A stretch of DNA of 64,000 nucleotides from Paramylibacter ulvae. GTDB taxonomy: Bacteria; Pseudomonadota; Alphaproteobacteria; Rhodobacterales; Rhodobacteraceae. Numbering within the stretch: the first letter of the stretch is position 1; every line of letters begins with the position of its first letter. The stretch lies in NCBI RefSeq assembly GCF_014652655.1, contig NZ_BMZF01000004.1, forward strand, positions 95,980 through 159,979, in the 5' to 3' direction. The notes under the pieces are model-generated. The model made no database searches and had not been told where the DNA came from. It was given only the letters and a program-made list of their open reading frames with translations. Positions 49,329 to 58,629 of the stretch are shown piece by piece. A program made the position numbers and the translations under genes.

Positions 49329-49633
49329 TATAAATCCCCCATCACATCGCTGTTAAATCCAAAAACGCGCCGCGCCCCGCCAAGGGGAACCAGCGTCACC
49401 TCTCGCGTTTGCCCCGGTTCAAACCGCACCGCCGTACCCGCCGCAATATCAAGCCGCATGCCGCGTGCCGCAGTGCGATCAAAATCAAGCGCCGCGTTGG
49501 TTTCGCCAAAATGATAATGGCTGCCCACCTGCACAGGGCGATCGCCCGTATTGGCGACGGTGAGCGTGATTGCATCGGCACTCTTGTTCAATTCAATATC
49601 GCCGCTTTGTGTGAAAACTTCGCCCGGTATCAT
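49328..49633 (-). CDS. ureB: Urease subunit beta
   Basis: The 101-residue product begins '[16 protein letters not shown]' and contains '[21 protein letters not shown]' and '[25 protein letters not shown]', the hallmarks of UreB. Separate gamma, beta and alpha subunits are the usual bacterial layout. I start it at 49633; an upstream in-frame extension overlaps ureA and lacks similarity. The 65 bases between ureA and ureB hold no gene. Confidence 0.97.
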   Translation of the reverse strand: MIPGEVFTQSGDIELNKSADAITLTVANTGDRPVQVGSHYHFGETNAALDFDRTAARGMRLDIAAGTAVRFEPGQTREVTLVPLGGARRVFGFNSDVMGDL

Positions 49634-49698
49634 TGCGCGACCCCTTTCTCCAAATGTTCTAAATATCCAAAAATCCAACCGTGCATCATCATGTGCCG

Positions 49699-50001
49699 CT
49701 ATCGGATTGGATGATGCACGGTGACCAGCTTGGTACCATCGGGAAATGTTGCTTCGACCTGAACGTCGTGGATCATTTCTGCGATACCATCCATGCATTG
49801 ATCGGCACGAATGACCTTGCCGCCCAGTTCCATTAGGGTGGCAACGGATTTACCATCGCGTGCACCCTCGACCACGAAATCGGTGATGATGGCGATGGCC
49901 TCTGGGTGGTTCAATTTCACACCCCGTTCAAGGCGACCACGTGCAACCATTGCGGCAAGGCTAATCAACAGTTTATCTTTTTCTCTGGGGGTTAATTGCA
50001 T
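49699..50001 (-). CDS. ureA: Urease subunit gamma
   Basis: The 100-residue protein matches UreA throughout: '[35 protein letters not shown]' in segments, '[15 protein letters not shown]', and the C-terminal '[20 protein letters not shown]'. It starts nine bases after ureD. The subunit caps the alpha-beta assembly. Confidence 0.97.
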   Translation of the reverse strand: MQLTPREKDKLLISLAAMVARGRLERGVKLNHPEAIAIITDFVVEGARDGKSVATLMELGGKVIRADQCMDGIAEMIHDVQVEATFPDGTKLVTVHHPIR

Positions 50002-50010
50002 TTTACGTCC

Positions 50011-50829
50011 TTACATATGCCAAACACGCGGCAGGGGCGCGTTGCGAAATTGGGTGAGGGTGGCGATCAAGGCCTTGCGTAGCGGTTGTGCATCACTTGT
50101 GATGAACCGCGTAACAAGGCATCCATTCCACGCAGATACGCCCGTTATCACGTCATCAAAATTCAACATCTGTTGCATTTGATCGCGCCGTGCTTCTGCA
50201 TCTGGTGCGATATAAACCAATGTGGTGAATGCACGATTTCCGCCCAGTGTGGCGGGGGTGTTCAATGCGTTTGGATCGGTGATCCGTAACGCATCGGCGT
50301 AGGCAAGTTTGCCTGATCGCATCACCCGCCATTGATCGGACAAAAAACAACTGGTCAGGGTTTCGCCCATCGCACGCCGCCCCAACACAATGCTTTCCAT
50401 TAACATCACCGATGATGACGCATCCATCGTGACGGTCATGTTGCGTTTTAATGCGGATTGATCGAATAAAATGGTTTCTTGGGGCAGCCAATCAAACGTG
50501 GTATTCGCACCAACCGAAAAATCGGTTTTGATTGCGCCATACCCACCGCTTGATTGATAAATCCGCTCGGCAGTTTGAGTTGTTAGACACAGCGTCGTAT
50601 CATCGCCCAATGTTGCGCTGTATTGCAATTGATCACCACCTGTCACACCGCCCGCTGTGTTGATCAACACACCGTCCATCACGGGGGCGTGGTTGCGTGG
50701 CAACATGGCCTTTACACAGCCCGATTGGTGCAAATCCATCAGCGTGGTTTTGCCACCACGCGCCACAAATCCCAAATGCGCACGCCCTTTGGCGCGTTGC
50801 ATATTTGGCGATGTGGTCTGATCCAACAT
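50011..50829 (-). CDS. ureD: Urease accessory protein UreD
   Basis: UreD (UreH) binds apo-urease and is thought to provide a tunnel for nickel from UreG. The 272-residue product has 'RAHLGFVARGGKTTLMDLHQSG', 'LINTAGGVTGGDQLQYSATLG' and 'TTQTAERIYQSSG', highly typical of UreD. It is the first ure gene, nine bases after urtE, linking transporter and urease in one operon. Confidence 0.95.
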   Translation of the reverse strand: MLDQTTSPNMQRAKGRAHLGFVARGGKTTLMDLHQSGCVKAMLPRNHAPVMDGVLINTAGGVTGGDQLQYSATLGDDTTLCLTTQTAERIYQSSGGYGAIKTDFSVGANTTFDWLPQETILFDQSALKRNMTVTMDASSSVMLMESIVLGRRAMGETLTSCFLSDQWRVMRSGKLAYADALRITDPNALNTPATLGGNRAFTTLVYIAPDAEARRDQMQQMLNFDDVITGVSAWNGCLVTRFITSDAQPLRKALIATLTQFRNAPLPRVWHM

Positions 50830-50838
50830 AGGTATTTC

Positions 50839-51534
50839 TTAAACGCTTAATGTGGCAAGCACATCTGATTTTTTCACATCCCGCTTGGCACCGTCCAGAA
50901 TAATTTCACCACGGCGCATAGAATAGAAATGATCGGCCAGCCCATAGGCAAATTCGAAATATTGTTCGACCAACAAAATTGCCATATCGCCTTGGTCTTT
51001 CAAAAATGAAATGACGCGCCCGATTTGTTGGATGATGTTGGGCTGAATGCCCTCGGTTGGTTCATCCAATAACAAGAGTTTTGGTTTCGTGATCAATGCA
51101 CGCGCAATGGCCAATTGCTGTTGCTGTCCACCCGACAAATCACCACCACGGCGATGTTGCATTTCTTTGAGCACGGGGAAAAGTTCAAACATTTCTTCGG
51201 GTAATTTATGTTCTGATTTATCCAAACAGGCAAAACCAATTTCCATGTTTTCGCGCACAGACATCAGCGGAAAAATATCGCGCCCTTGGGGCACATAACC
51301 AATGCCGCGTTTGGCCAAAACATGGGCGGGTTGCACACCCTGTTCCACACCATCCAATGTGAATGTTCCACCCGAATGATTATGGGTTCCTGATATGACC
51401 TTTAATAAACTGGTTTTACCCACACCATTTGTCCCCATCAAACAGGTGATTTTGCCCGTGTCTGCAGCCAAATCAACGCCGTTTAAAATCTGGCTTTGAC
51501 CGTAATGTAATGTGATGTTTTTCAGATCCAGCAT
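50839..51534 (-). CDS. urtE: Urea ABC transporter ATP-binding protein UrtE
   Basis: UrtE is one of two ATPases of the urea branched-chain-amino-acid-type ABC transporter. The 231-residue protein has Walker A 'LMGTNGVGKTSLLKVI', the signature 'GGDLSGGQQQQLAIARAL', Walker B 'LLLDEPTEGIQP' and the LivF-like ending. The start at 51534 puts it one base after the urtD stop; longer in-frame upstream sequence is urtD overlap. Adjacency to ureD supports urea rather than amino acids as substrate. Confidence 0.93.
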   Translation of the reverse strand: MLDLKNITLHYGQSQILNGVDLAADTGKITCLMGTNGVGKTSLLKVISGTHNHSGGTFTLDGVEQGVQPAHVLAKRGIGYVPQGRDIFPLMSVRENMEIGFACLDKSEHKLPEEMFELFPVLKEMQHRRGGDLSGGQQQQLAIARALITKPKLLLLDEPTEGIQPNIIQQIGRVISFLKDQGDMAILLVEQYFEFAYGLADHFYSMRRGEIILDGAKRDVKKSDVLATLSV

Positions 51535-51535
51535 G

Positions 51536-52279
51536 TTAGCGCCCCAAATATACGTCAATGACGTCTTGATTTTGTGTGACATGATCAAGGCTACCTTCGG
51601 CAAGAACGGAACCTTCGTGTAAAACGGTGACTTTGCAATCGAGATTGCGGATGAATTCCATGTCATGTTCGACCACAACAACCGCGCGTGTTTCTGCCGC
51701 GCGGCGCAACAATGTGACCGTGTGGTTGCGTTCATCCACCGTCATGCCAGCGGCGGGTTCATCGACCAACAACAGGCGGGGTTCTTGGGCCAGCAACATG
51801 CCAATTTCCAACCATTGTTTTTGCCCATGGCTCAGATCACCCGCACGGCGATCCAGATGATCCGACAGGCCGATTTCATCGGCGATGTCATCCACCTTGG
51901 CACGGTCATCCGCATTGGAATGATAAAACAAAACCGCCCAAGGTTTGCGTTTGTTTTTCAATGCCATGGTTAAATTATCGCGCGTTGTTTGATCCTCGAA
52001 CACGGTGGGTTTTTGGAATTTGCGCCCGATGCCCATATTGGCAATATCGCTTTCGGATTTTTTGATCAGGCTGACGTTTTCTTCGCCCCAAATCACCTTG
52101 CCACTATCGGGGCGTGTTTTGCCGGTGATGATATCCATAAACGTGGTTTTTCCCGCGCCATTTGGCCCGATTATCGCCCGCAATTCGCCGCTGTCGATGT
52201 TAAAGGACAAATTGTTAATCGCCTTGAACCCATCGAATGATACGCTGATGCCATCGACCTCTAATAATGCGCCGCTCAT
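51536..52279 (-). CDS. urtD: Urea ABC transporter ATP-binding protein UrtD
   Basis: UrtD is the LivG-like second ATPase. The 247-residue product has Walker A 'IIGPNGAGKTTFMDIITGK', 'GIGRKFQKPTVFEDQTTRDNL' (Q loop), the signature 'DLSHGQKQWLEIGMLL' and Walker B 'LLVDEPAAGMT'. The GRKFQKPTVFE stretch is typical of UrtD. It starts in a four-base overlap with the urtC stop. Confidence 0.93.
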   Translation of the reverse strand: MSGALLEVDGISVSFDGFKAINNLSFNIDSGELRAIIGPNGAGKTTFMDIITGKTRPDSGKVIWGEENVSLIKKSESDIANMGIGRKFQKPTVFEDQTTRDNLTMALKNKRKPWAVLFYHSNADDRAKVDDIADEIGLSDHLDRRAGDLSHGQKQWLEIGMLLAQEPRLLLVDEPAAGMTVDERNHTVTLLRRAAETRAVVVVEHDMEFIRNLDCKVTVLHEGSVLAEGSLDHVTQNQDVIDVYLGR

Positions 52280-53454
52280 TGTTCTGCCCCTTTGGTGAAT
52301 TTATCAAACAACCCGCCGATACCTTTGGGCACGTAAAGGGTGACAATGACAAAGCTGATGCCAAGCAGAACCAACCACCAATCAACCCATTTGATCGTAT
52401 AAAAGCCAAGCGAAATATCGGGGGCTTGGCCACCTGTGAACCAGCTAGATAACAATGACACAACCGCCGCACCAATCACCGCGCCATAAATGCGCCCACG
52501 CCCGCCAATCGCCACCCAAACGGCCAGATAGATCGACGCAATTGGCGCAATTTCAGCAGGGTTAATGATGCCCGCCTGTGGATAGTAAAGCGCACCTGCG
52601 ATGGCCGCGATCACAGCGGTGAGGGTAAAGATGAACAGCTTGTAAACTTCGACATTATAGCCCAAAAACCGCACTCGTGCTTCGTCATCGCGAATGGCGC
52701 GCACGACATTGCCAAGTTTGCTTTCGACAATCAATTTCACCAGCAAATACCCAAGGCCAAGCGCGAATGCGGATGCCCAGAAAAACCACATCGAAATCAG
52801 CGATTGATCGGTGCTTTCCAGACCGGGCAGGTTTTGCAAACCAGACAGGCCGTTATTGCCACGAAGCCCGCTATCGTTTTGAAACAGATAAAGCGCCAGC
52901 GCCAATGTCATTGCTTGCGTAAGGATCGACAGGTAAACGCCCGTAACACGTGATCGAAAAGCGAGCCAGCCAAAGATAAGTGCGAGGATGCCCGGCACCA
53001 ACACCACCAGTGCGAGCTGTACCCAGAACAGGTGCGAAAATGCCCAGACCAACGGGAAATCAGACCCGCCAACAACGCCAAAAATCTGGGTTCCAATCGC
53101 GTCTTGGATTTCCTGATGGGTCATGGGGATTTGTGCATTTTCAGCGGCATTGATCACGATCAAACGTGTGCGTTCATACATCAACCACATGCCGATCATA
53201 TATCCGCCAAGCCCAAAGAACGCGAAATGGCCAAGTGACAGGATACCACAATACCCCCAGACCAAATCCATCGCGATTGCGATCAGACAGAAACACAATG
53301 TTTTGCCCAAGGTTTTGACAAATGAGGTGGATACAAAGCCGTAGCCAAATGCCTCGCTCCCGATGGTGACAATGATGGTGAACAGCGACAGTAAGCCCAA
53401 AAATACCAGCGTGCTGGGATGTTTCAGCATGAATTTTCCAAGTGGACCTTGCAT
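52276..53454 (-). CDS. urtC: Urea ABC transporter permease UrtC
   Basis: UrtC is a LivM-type inner-membrane permease. The 392-residue protein has about nine to ten membrane helices and the LivM motifs 'CGILSLGHFAFFGLGGYMIGM' and 'VVRAIRDDEARVRFLGYNVEVYKLFIF' (contact with the ATPase). It is three bases from urtB and overlaps urtD by four, as expected for the urtABCDE order. Confidence 0.93.
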   Translation of the reverse strand: MQGPLGKFMLKHPSTLVFLGLLSLFTIIVTIGSEAFGYGFVSTSFVKTLGKTLCFCLIAIAMDLVWGYCGILSLGHFAFFGLGGYMIGMWLMYERTRLIVINAAENAQIPMTHQEIQDAIGTQIFGVVGGSDFPLVWAFSHLFWVQLALVVLVPGILALIFGWLAFRSRVTGVYLSILTQAMTLALALYLFQNDSGLRGNNGLSGLQNLPGLESTDQSLISMWFFWASAFALGLGYLLVKLIVESKLGNVVRAIRDDEARVRFLGYNVEVYKLFIFTLTAVIAAIAGALYYPQAGIINPAEIAPIASIYLAVWVAIGGRGRIYGAVIGAAVVSLLSSWFTGGQAPDISLGFYTIKWVDWWLVLLGISFVIVTLYVPKGIGGLFDKFTKGAEQ

Positions 53455-53457
53455 GAT

Positions 53458-55410
53458 TTAATCCCCCGCTGCGCGACCCTTGAGGGCGATAATGCCCCGT
53501 GGTCGGAATTGAATGAAAATGATGATGAAAATGATCATGAATGTTTGTGCGGCAAGCGTGTTGGATGGGTTCATCCATTCAATACCTTTTTGCAAAAATC
53601 CGATCATTGCCGCCCCTGCGAGCGTGCCCCAGATGTTCCCGACACCACCCACAACCACGGTCATGAAGGATTGCACGATATAATCGCTGCCAAGCTCGGA
53701 TGTGACCTTGGCAAACAGGCCGATTGCAACACCTGCAATTCCCGCAATGCCAGAGCCAAGCCCAAAGGTGAGCATGTTGATTTTATCAGGGTTAATCCCC
53801 ATGGATGCCGCCATACGAGGGTTTTGTGTAACCGCGCGGGTTTCAAGACCCAGGCGGGTTTTGTTGAGCGTAAACCACAGCATCAGGAAAAACAGGATCG
53901 ACAGGACAAAGATTGCCACGCGAATCCAGCTGATCGCGATCACATCGTTGATCTGCCACGCGCCACCCAACCAATCGGGTGATGTTAATGGGCGTGCCTG
54001 TGTGCCAAAGATGTTTTTGGCCAATTGTTGCAATGCAATCGACACACCAAATGTCGCCAGCAAAGTTTCCAATGGGCGGTGATATAGGTGGCGAATGATC
54101 AGGCGTTCCATGGCGACACCTGCGGCGAATGTGACGGCAAAGGCGGCAGGGATCGCGATGATGATCGACAGGGTGTAATTGGTGATGACTTGTTGTACGA
54201 CAAATCCCGTATAGGCACCCATCATGATAAATTCACCATGCGCCATGTTAATCACGCGCATCACACCAAAGGTGATCGCCAATCCAATCGCAGCGAGGAA
54301 AAAGATCGAGGCGAGCGACAATCCATCCAAAAACAGATCGACGCCTTGGGATATGCCCACCTTGGTATTGATCCGTTTTAATGCGGTTTGCGCGGCGGCA
54401 ATAACGGCGGGTGATTGCTCGCTGTAGGTGTCGTAAAAATAGGCGGTTTCAACGGCGTTGATAATGTCCGCGTCGCTGACATCAACTGGTGCGATGCCTG
54501 CATCAACCAATGCCGCATATGCGATATTGCGGTTTTCATCTGTGTTCAGATCGGCGATATCCACACCACCAACCGCACCGTTTTCAATGTTGGCAATCAA
54601 AGTTTTGCGTTTGTCATCGGGTGAAATTTTCGCGCTTGCCCAACCGTTGGCGACCAGCATGTCATATGCATCTGTTACTGAAAGCGTTTCATCATTGGCG
54701 GGGTTGATCATACGGGCAAATGTGCCCGCGGCCGGTGGGGTTTGGGACAGCTGCAATCGCGTATCAAGCAACGGGTTCAACCGTGCACGCACATCAAGCC
54801 CAAGATCACCTGCAAACCCGTTGATCGCGGCAATACGTTCATCGGTGTCGGTATCATATTGCAGGGTAAGCAATCGTTCCAAGCGCAACATTTTTGCGCG
54901 CAGATCCACATCGGATTCCGCATTCAATGCAGCGCGTAGTGGCGCCAGATGTTCAGGTGCGGGATCCCGCGCAAGGCTTTCAAGGCTTGATCGGCGCGTG
55001 GCCAGATCATCACTGGCAAGCTGTGCACCCACAAGGGCGGTGCCAAGTAATCCGCGAAGCCCAGAATTGGGTTTGATTTGTTTAATCTCGGATTTTTGCG
55101 CTGTGCCAATCACGGACTGATCCGCCAATCCTAGCAATGTATATGTTTTATTGTCATCTGTTGTGACCGTCACAATCAAATCATCCGCGCGGCGATACCA
55201 TAAATCCTTGGACTGCCAGTTTTGCAAAAATCTGGTGGCGGCGGGGGATTTGGTGGCTTGGATATCCGCGATCACGGCAGGGGCCGTTTTGACCGATCCT
55301 TTGATGATTTGGGGTGCGTGAGTTTGCACCAAATCTTGGAAAGCGTTTTGCCCATATGCAGGTGCGATGAAAAACAGTGCAACCAACAGGGCGCAGATGA
55401 CGCGCAACAT
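53458..55410 (-). CDS. urtB: Urea ABC transporter permease UrtB with an N-terminal periplasmic extension
   Basis: UrtB is the LivH-type permease. The 650-residue product has a signal peptide (1-20), a roughly 320-residue mostly extramembrane part, and a C-terminal permease domain from about residue 345 ('LASIFFLAAIGLAITFGVMRVINMAHGEF') with eight or so helices and 'TFGVSIALQQLAKNIFGTQ'. Long N-terminal regions are common in UrtB and distinguish it from LivH. I start at 55410 for a proper signal peptide. Confidence 0.93.
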   Translation of the reverse strand: MLRVICALLVALFFIAPAYGQNAFQDLVQTHAPQIIKGSVKTAPAVIADIQATKSPAATRFLQNWQSKDLWYRRADDLIVTVTTDDNKTYTLLGLADQSVIGTAQKSEIKQIKPNSGLRGLLGTALVGAQLASDDLATRRSSLESLARDPAPEHLAPLRAALNAESDVDLRAKMLRLERLLTLQYDTDTDERIAAINGFAGDLGLDVRARLNPLLDTRLQLSQTPPAAGTFARMINPANDETLSVTDAYDMLVANGWASAKISPDDKRKTLIANIENGAVGGVDIADLNTDENRNIAYAALVDAGIAPVDVSDADIINAVETAYFYDTYSEQSPAVIAAAQTALKRINTKVGISQGVDLFLDGLSLASIFFLAAIGLAITFGVMRVINMAHGEFIMMGAYTGFVVQQVITNYTLSIIIAIPAAFAVTFAAGVAMERLIIRHLYHRPLETLLATFGVSIALQQLAKNIFGTQARPLTSPDWLGGAWQINDVIAISWIRVAIFVLSILFFLMLWFTLNKTRLGLETRAVTQNPRMAASMGINPDKINMLTFGLGSGIAGIAGVAIGLFAKVTSELGSDYIVQSFMTVVVGGVGNIWGTLAGAAMIGFLQKGIEWMNPSNTLAAQTFMIIFIIIFIQFRPRGIIALKGRAAGD

Positions 55411-55471
55411 ATTATTATCCTTTGGGGGTGTTATGGGGGCGAATGCCGCCCCCATAGAATTTCAGGATTGA

Positions 55472-56734
55472 TTAGTAGTTTGATTTCACCTGAACACAGC
55501 TGTTGGTTTCTGTGTTGTACATCCCGCAATCCAAATCTTTCCAATCGGATTTCAATACCGCAGATTCTGGCAAGAAATCTGTCCATGCATCGCCTGGAAC
55601 CTCTGCTGTTTGGCTGATGATGTCGAATTGGCCGTTGTCTTGGATTTCACCGATCAACACAGGTTTTGCCAAGTGATGGTTTGGCAACATTTCCGCCATG
55701 CCACCGGTCAGGTTCGGGAATTTTTGACCATACATTTTTTCGCGCACCGCATCGACATCTGTTGTGCCTGCTTCGGTTGCTGCGTTCACCCACATGTTAA
55801 AGCCGATGTAATGTGCTTCCATCGGGTCGTTGGTGACACGATCTTCGCCCATTTTGGCCTTCCAAGTTTTGATGAATTCGGCGTTTGCTTCACCTTCGGC
55901 AGATTGGAAATAGTTCCACGCAGCCAAATGCCCAACCAAGTTGGTTGTGTCCAAACCGGCCAATTCTTCTTCGCCAACGGAAAATGCAACAACAGGGATA
56001 TCATCGGCGGATACGCCAGCGGCGGCCAGTTCTTTGTAAAAGCCGATATTCGCATCGCCATTGATGGTTGAAATCACGCCAACCTTTTTGCCATCCGCAC
56101 CCAGTGCGACAACGTCCGATACGATTTTTGACCAATCAGAATGCCCAAATGGTGTGTAGTTTACAAAGATATCTTCGGATGCGATGCCCTTGTCTTGTAA
56201 ATATTGCTCAAGGATTTTGTTGGTTGTGCGCGGGTAAACATAATCGGTGCCAAGCAATGCGAATTTTTCAACGCCCAATTCTTCGAGAAAATAATCCGTT
56301 GCTGGGATCGCTTGTTGGTTTGGTGCAGCACCTGTGTAAAACACGTTTTTAGAAGACTCTTCGCCCTCGTATTGCACAGGGTAAAACAACAGGCCGTTCA
56401 ATTCTTCGATCACGGGCAGGACGGATTTGCGTGATACGGATGTCCAGTTGCCAAAGATCACATCGACATTTTCAACGCTGATCAATTCGCGTGCTTTTTC
56501 TGCGAACAACGGCCAATCGGATGCAGGGTCAACCACAACGGGCACTAACATTTCACCGTTCACGCCGCCCTTGGCATTTTGCTGTTCGATCAGCATCAGC
56601 ATGGTGTCTTTCAACGTGGTTTCAGAAATCGCCATCGTTCCAGAAAGCGAGTGTAGGATGCCGACCTTGATTTCAGCCATCGCAGATGTGGCCGCAACGG
56701 ATGTCAGCGCAGATGCAAGTAGTAATTTTTTCAT
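55472..56734 (-). CDS. urtA: Urea ABC transporter substrate-binding protein UrtA
   Basis: UrtA is the periplasmic urea receptor. The 420-residue protein has a cleavable signal ('MKKLLLASALTSVAATSAMA') followed by 'IKVGILHSLSGTMAISETTLKD', 'IFGNWTSVSRKSVLPVIEELNGLLFYPVQYEGEE' in segments, and 'LLGTDYVYPRTTNKI', typical of the UrtA/FmdD family. Two adjacent ATGs (56737, 56734) follow AGGGGAC; I use the second for spacing. It is the first gene of the operon, divergent from a LysR gene. Confidence 0.94.
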   Translation of the reverse strand: MKKLLLASALTSVAATSAMAEIKVGILHSLSGTMAISETTLKDTMLMLIEQQNAKGGVNGEMLVPVVVDPASDWPLFAEKARELISVENVDVIFGNWTSVSRKSVLPVIEELNGLLFYPVQYEGEESSKNVFYTGAAPNQQAIPATDYFLEELGVEKFALLGTDYVYPRTTNKILEQYLQDKGIASEDIFVNYTPFGHSDWSKIVSDVVALGADGKKVGVISTINGDANIGFYKELAAAGVSADDIPVVAFSVGEEELAGLDTTNLVGHLAAWNYFQSAEGEANAEFIKTWKAKMGEDRVTNDPMEAHYIGFNMWVNAATEAGTTDVDAVREKMYGQKFPNLTGGMAEMLPNHHLAKPVLIGEIQDNGQFDIISQTAEVPGDAWTDFLPESAVLKSDWKDLDCGMYNTETNSCVQVKSNY

Positions 56735-56782
56735 CATTTTGTCCCCTAAGGTTTTGACGCGGGAGGATGCGTCAGGTTTCAC

Positions 56783-56810
56783 AATCACTACCCGTGTTAG
56801 GGCAGTGATT
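56783..56810. promoter_or_regulatory. Long dyad in the urtA-LysR divergent gap
   Basis: An inverted repeat with arms AATCACT (56783-56789) and AGTGATT (56804-56810), plus inner CCC/GGG pairs at 56791-56793 and 56800-56802, leaves a six-base loop. It sits about 50 bases before urtA and 108 before the LysR start and lacks a T run. A smaller repeat, GACGC/GCGTC (56756-56760, 56769-56773), lies closer to urtA. Either could be an operator for the LysR protein. Confidence 0.5.
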
Positions 56811-56917
56811 CTGACCAAAGGTTAGGAAATCAAAACGGTGCAGTCTGCGTCAAAATTAAGGCAAGGGTGTTGCGTTTTATGCACCACTTACCTAAAACCC
56901 CTGTAAAAGAGGGTGAA

Positions 56918-57820
56918 ATGCGGCACTTGCAATCGTTCAAATATGTGAAAATGATCGCTGAAAGCGGATCAATTCGCGGCGCGGCGGACAGTTTGACCAT
57001 ATCGCCATCCGCGCTGAATCGTCATATTCAGGCATTGGAACAGGATTTGGATATCCAAATTTTCGAGCGACTAACCAAGGGGGTGCGCCTGTCCACCGAG
57101 GGGGAATTGTTTTATCAATTTGCCCTGCGCCAAATGGCCGGGTTTGAACAGTTACAATCACAGATAAACGATATTAAGGGCCTGCGTGCAGGGGTGGTGC
57201 GCATCGGGGTGAGCGCGGATTTGGGGCTGTCGTTCATTCACAAAGAAATCGCAGATTATCAGAATGATTTCCCAGAGGTATCTTTTGCCCTAAAAATCGT
57301 AAACCAAGACGATTTGGAAACCGCGCTGAACAGGAGCCAACTGGATATGGCACTGTTTTATCAACCGATGCTGGGGCGCAATTTGCAAGTGCTTCATGCC
57401 AGTGAAATGAAAATTCATGTGGCATTGCCAAATGGCGCCCCTGTGAAAGATAAAGCGGGTATCAAGCTTTATGAATTGATGGACCATGCGATTTTGATGC
57501 CTGCGCAGGATACAGAGCTGCGCAATAAAATTGATGGGGCGTGTGAAAAAACGGGTATTCAATTGACCACCAAAATGGAATGTAGTGATCCATTGCCCCA
57601 TCTGAGCGCGACAGTAAAATCGCGCATCGCATTTTGTTTGCCCTTTGATAGTGATGCCAAGGAATATCAAACGCGCGGGTATAAATTGGTGCCTGTTGCA
57701 TCACGTGAATTGACCACGGGGTTTGTGAATTTGGTGGCCTCGACCCATAATTTGATGCCAATTGCGGCGCAAAAATTTGTGGAAAAGCTGATCTTGCGGC
57801 TGGAAACAATGACAGAGTGA
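56918..57820 (+). CDS. LysR-family transcriptional regulator
   Basis: The 300-residue protein has the N-terminal winged helix-turn-helix of LysR proteins: 'MRHLQSFKYVKMIAESGSIRGAADSLTISPSALNRHIQALEQDL' in pieces, and a C-terminal periplasmic-binding-like co-inducer domain starting 'GVVRIGVSADLGLSFIH'. I start it at the ATG at 56918, which has AAGAGGG before it; two earlier in-frame starts give an atypical extension. Divergent position next to urtA suggests control of urea uptake, but LysR genes also regulate distant targets. Confidence 0.88.
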   Translation: MRHLQSFKYVKMIAESGSIRGAADSLTISPSALNRHIQALEQDLDIQIFERLTKGVRLSTEGELFYQFALRQMAGFEQLQSQINDIKGLRAGVVRIGVSADLGLSFIHKEIADYQNDFPEVSFALKIVNQDDLETALNRSQLDMALFYQPMLGRNLQVLHASEMKIHVALPNGAPVKDKAGIKLYELMDHAILMPAQDTELRNKIDGACEKTGIQLTTKMECSDPLPHLSATVKSRIAFCLPFDSDAKEYQTRGYKLVPVASRELTTGFVNLVASTHNLMPIAAQKFVEKLILRLETMTE

Positions 57821-57837
57821 TCGCACAAAATTGTTAG

Positions 57838-57854
57838 TTGACAAAAATAGTCAA
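57838..57854 (+). promoter_or_regulatory. IRO-type palindrome upstream of exbB
   Basis: TTGACAAAAATAGTCAA contains TGA-N9-TCA, the consensus described for the iron-responsive operator of RirA in rhizobia. A near-identical copy lies upstream of the haem receptor gene. Its TTGACA also fits a -35 element, with GATATT 16 bases further on as a possible -10, so a bound repressor would block the promoter. Confidence 0.6.
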
Positions 57855-57905
57855 GAAAAGATATTCCCCCCATAACGCCAGCATTCAATCCCTGCCAGCC
57901 GCAAA

Positions 57906-58616
57906 ATGAAACGTAATTTGTGGTGTGCTATGTTGGATATGTCGATTTTCTCTTGGTCGGATCAATTCGAAAACCTGACGAAATTCCTGATGGATGGCGG
58001 CCCGTCGATCTGGGCGATTGCGGCGGTGTCTGTTGTGGCATTGGCGATTATCCTGTGGAAATTGTGGCGATTGGCGTTGATGGGTGCATGGGCGCGGCGC
58101 GGCGCTGTGCGTTCGCTGAACGCGCTTCGCGAAGGGGATTTTGATCAGGCACTTGATAATGCCCAAACACGGCGGGGCTTGCGCGGGCGTTTCACGGCGG
58201 CGACCATTCAACACGCCAAAGATTTGCCAACAGATCAGGCACGCGAGGCGACCACGCGCATCGCAAAACTGGAATTAGCCAAGGCGGGGCGGGGGCTTCG
58301 CGGGTTGGAATTGATCGCAAATATTGCGCCACTGCTGGGATTGCTGGGCACGGTTTTGGGCATGATCGCCGCATTCCAAGCATTACAAGACAGCGGTAGC
58401 CGCGCCGATCCTGCGATCCTTGCAGGTGGTATCTGGGAGGCGTTGCTGACAACGGCGGCGGGCATGGCGGTGGCGATCCCTGCGACGGTTGCGCTGACAT
58501 GGTTTGAAAGTGTGGTAGACAATATCCGCCAAGATTTCGAAGACATCGCGACACAGGTTTTTTTGGCAAAACCACGGGTTGATGCGGGCGCCGTCATGCG
58601 CTTGGCCGCAGAATAA
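57906..58616 (+). CDS. exbB: ExbB/TolQ-family proton channel protein
   Basis: ExbB forms the pentameric inner-membrane core of the TonB energy complex. The 236-residue protein has a first membrane helix near residues 33-55 and the conserved MotA/TolQ/ExbB region from about residue 115: 'GLELIANIAPLLGLLGTVLGMIAAFQAL' and 'LTTAAGMAVAIPATVALTWF'. There is no clear ribosome site; in-frame ATGs at 57906, 57930 and 57939 are all possible. It leads an exbB-exbD-exbD-tonB set. Assignment as ExbB rather than TolQ rests on the adjacent tonB and haem genes. Confidence 0.88.
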   Translation: MKRNLWCAMLDMSIFSWSDQFENLTKFLMDGGPSIWAIAAVSVVALAIILWKLWRLALMGAWARRGAVRSLNALREGDFDQALDNAQTRRGLRGRFTAATIQHAKDLPTDQAREATTRIAKLELAKAGRGLRGLELIANIAPLLGLLGTVLGMIAAFQALQDSGSRADPAILAGGIWEALLTTAAGMAVAIPATVALTWFESVVDNIRQDFEDIATQVFLAKPRVDAGAVMRLAAE

Positions 58617-58629
58617 TGGATGGCGCGTA

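Noticed and set aside
50839-56734. Alternative reading of the ABC genes as a branched-chain amino acid (Liv) transporter
   Set aside because: Direct linkage to ureD, the UrtA-type binding protein and the long UrtB N-terminus favour urea.
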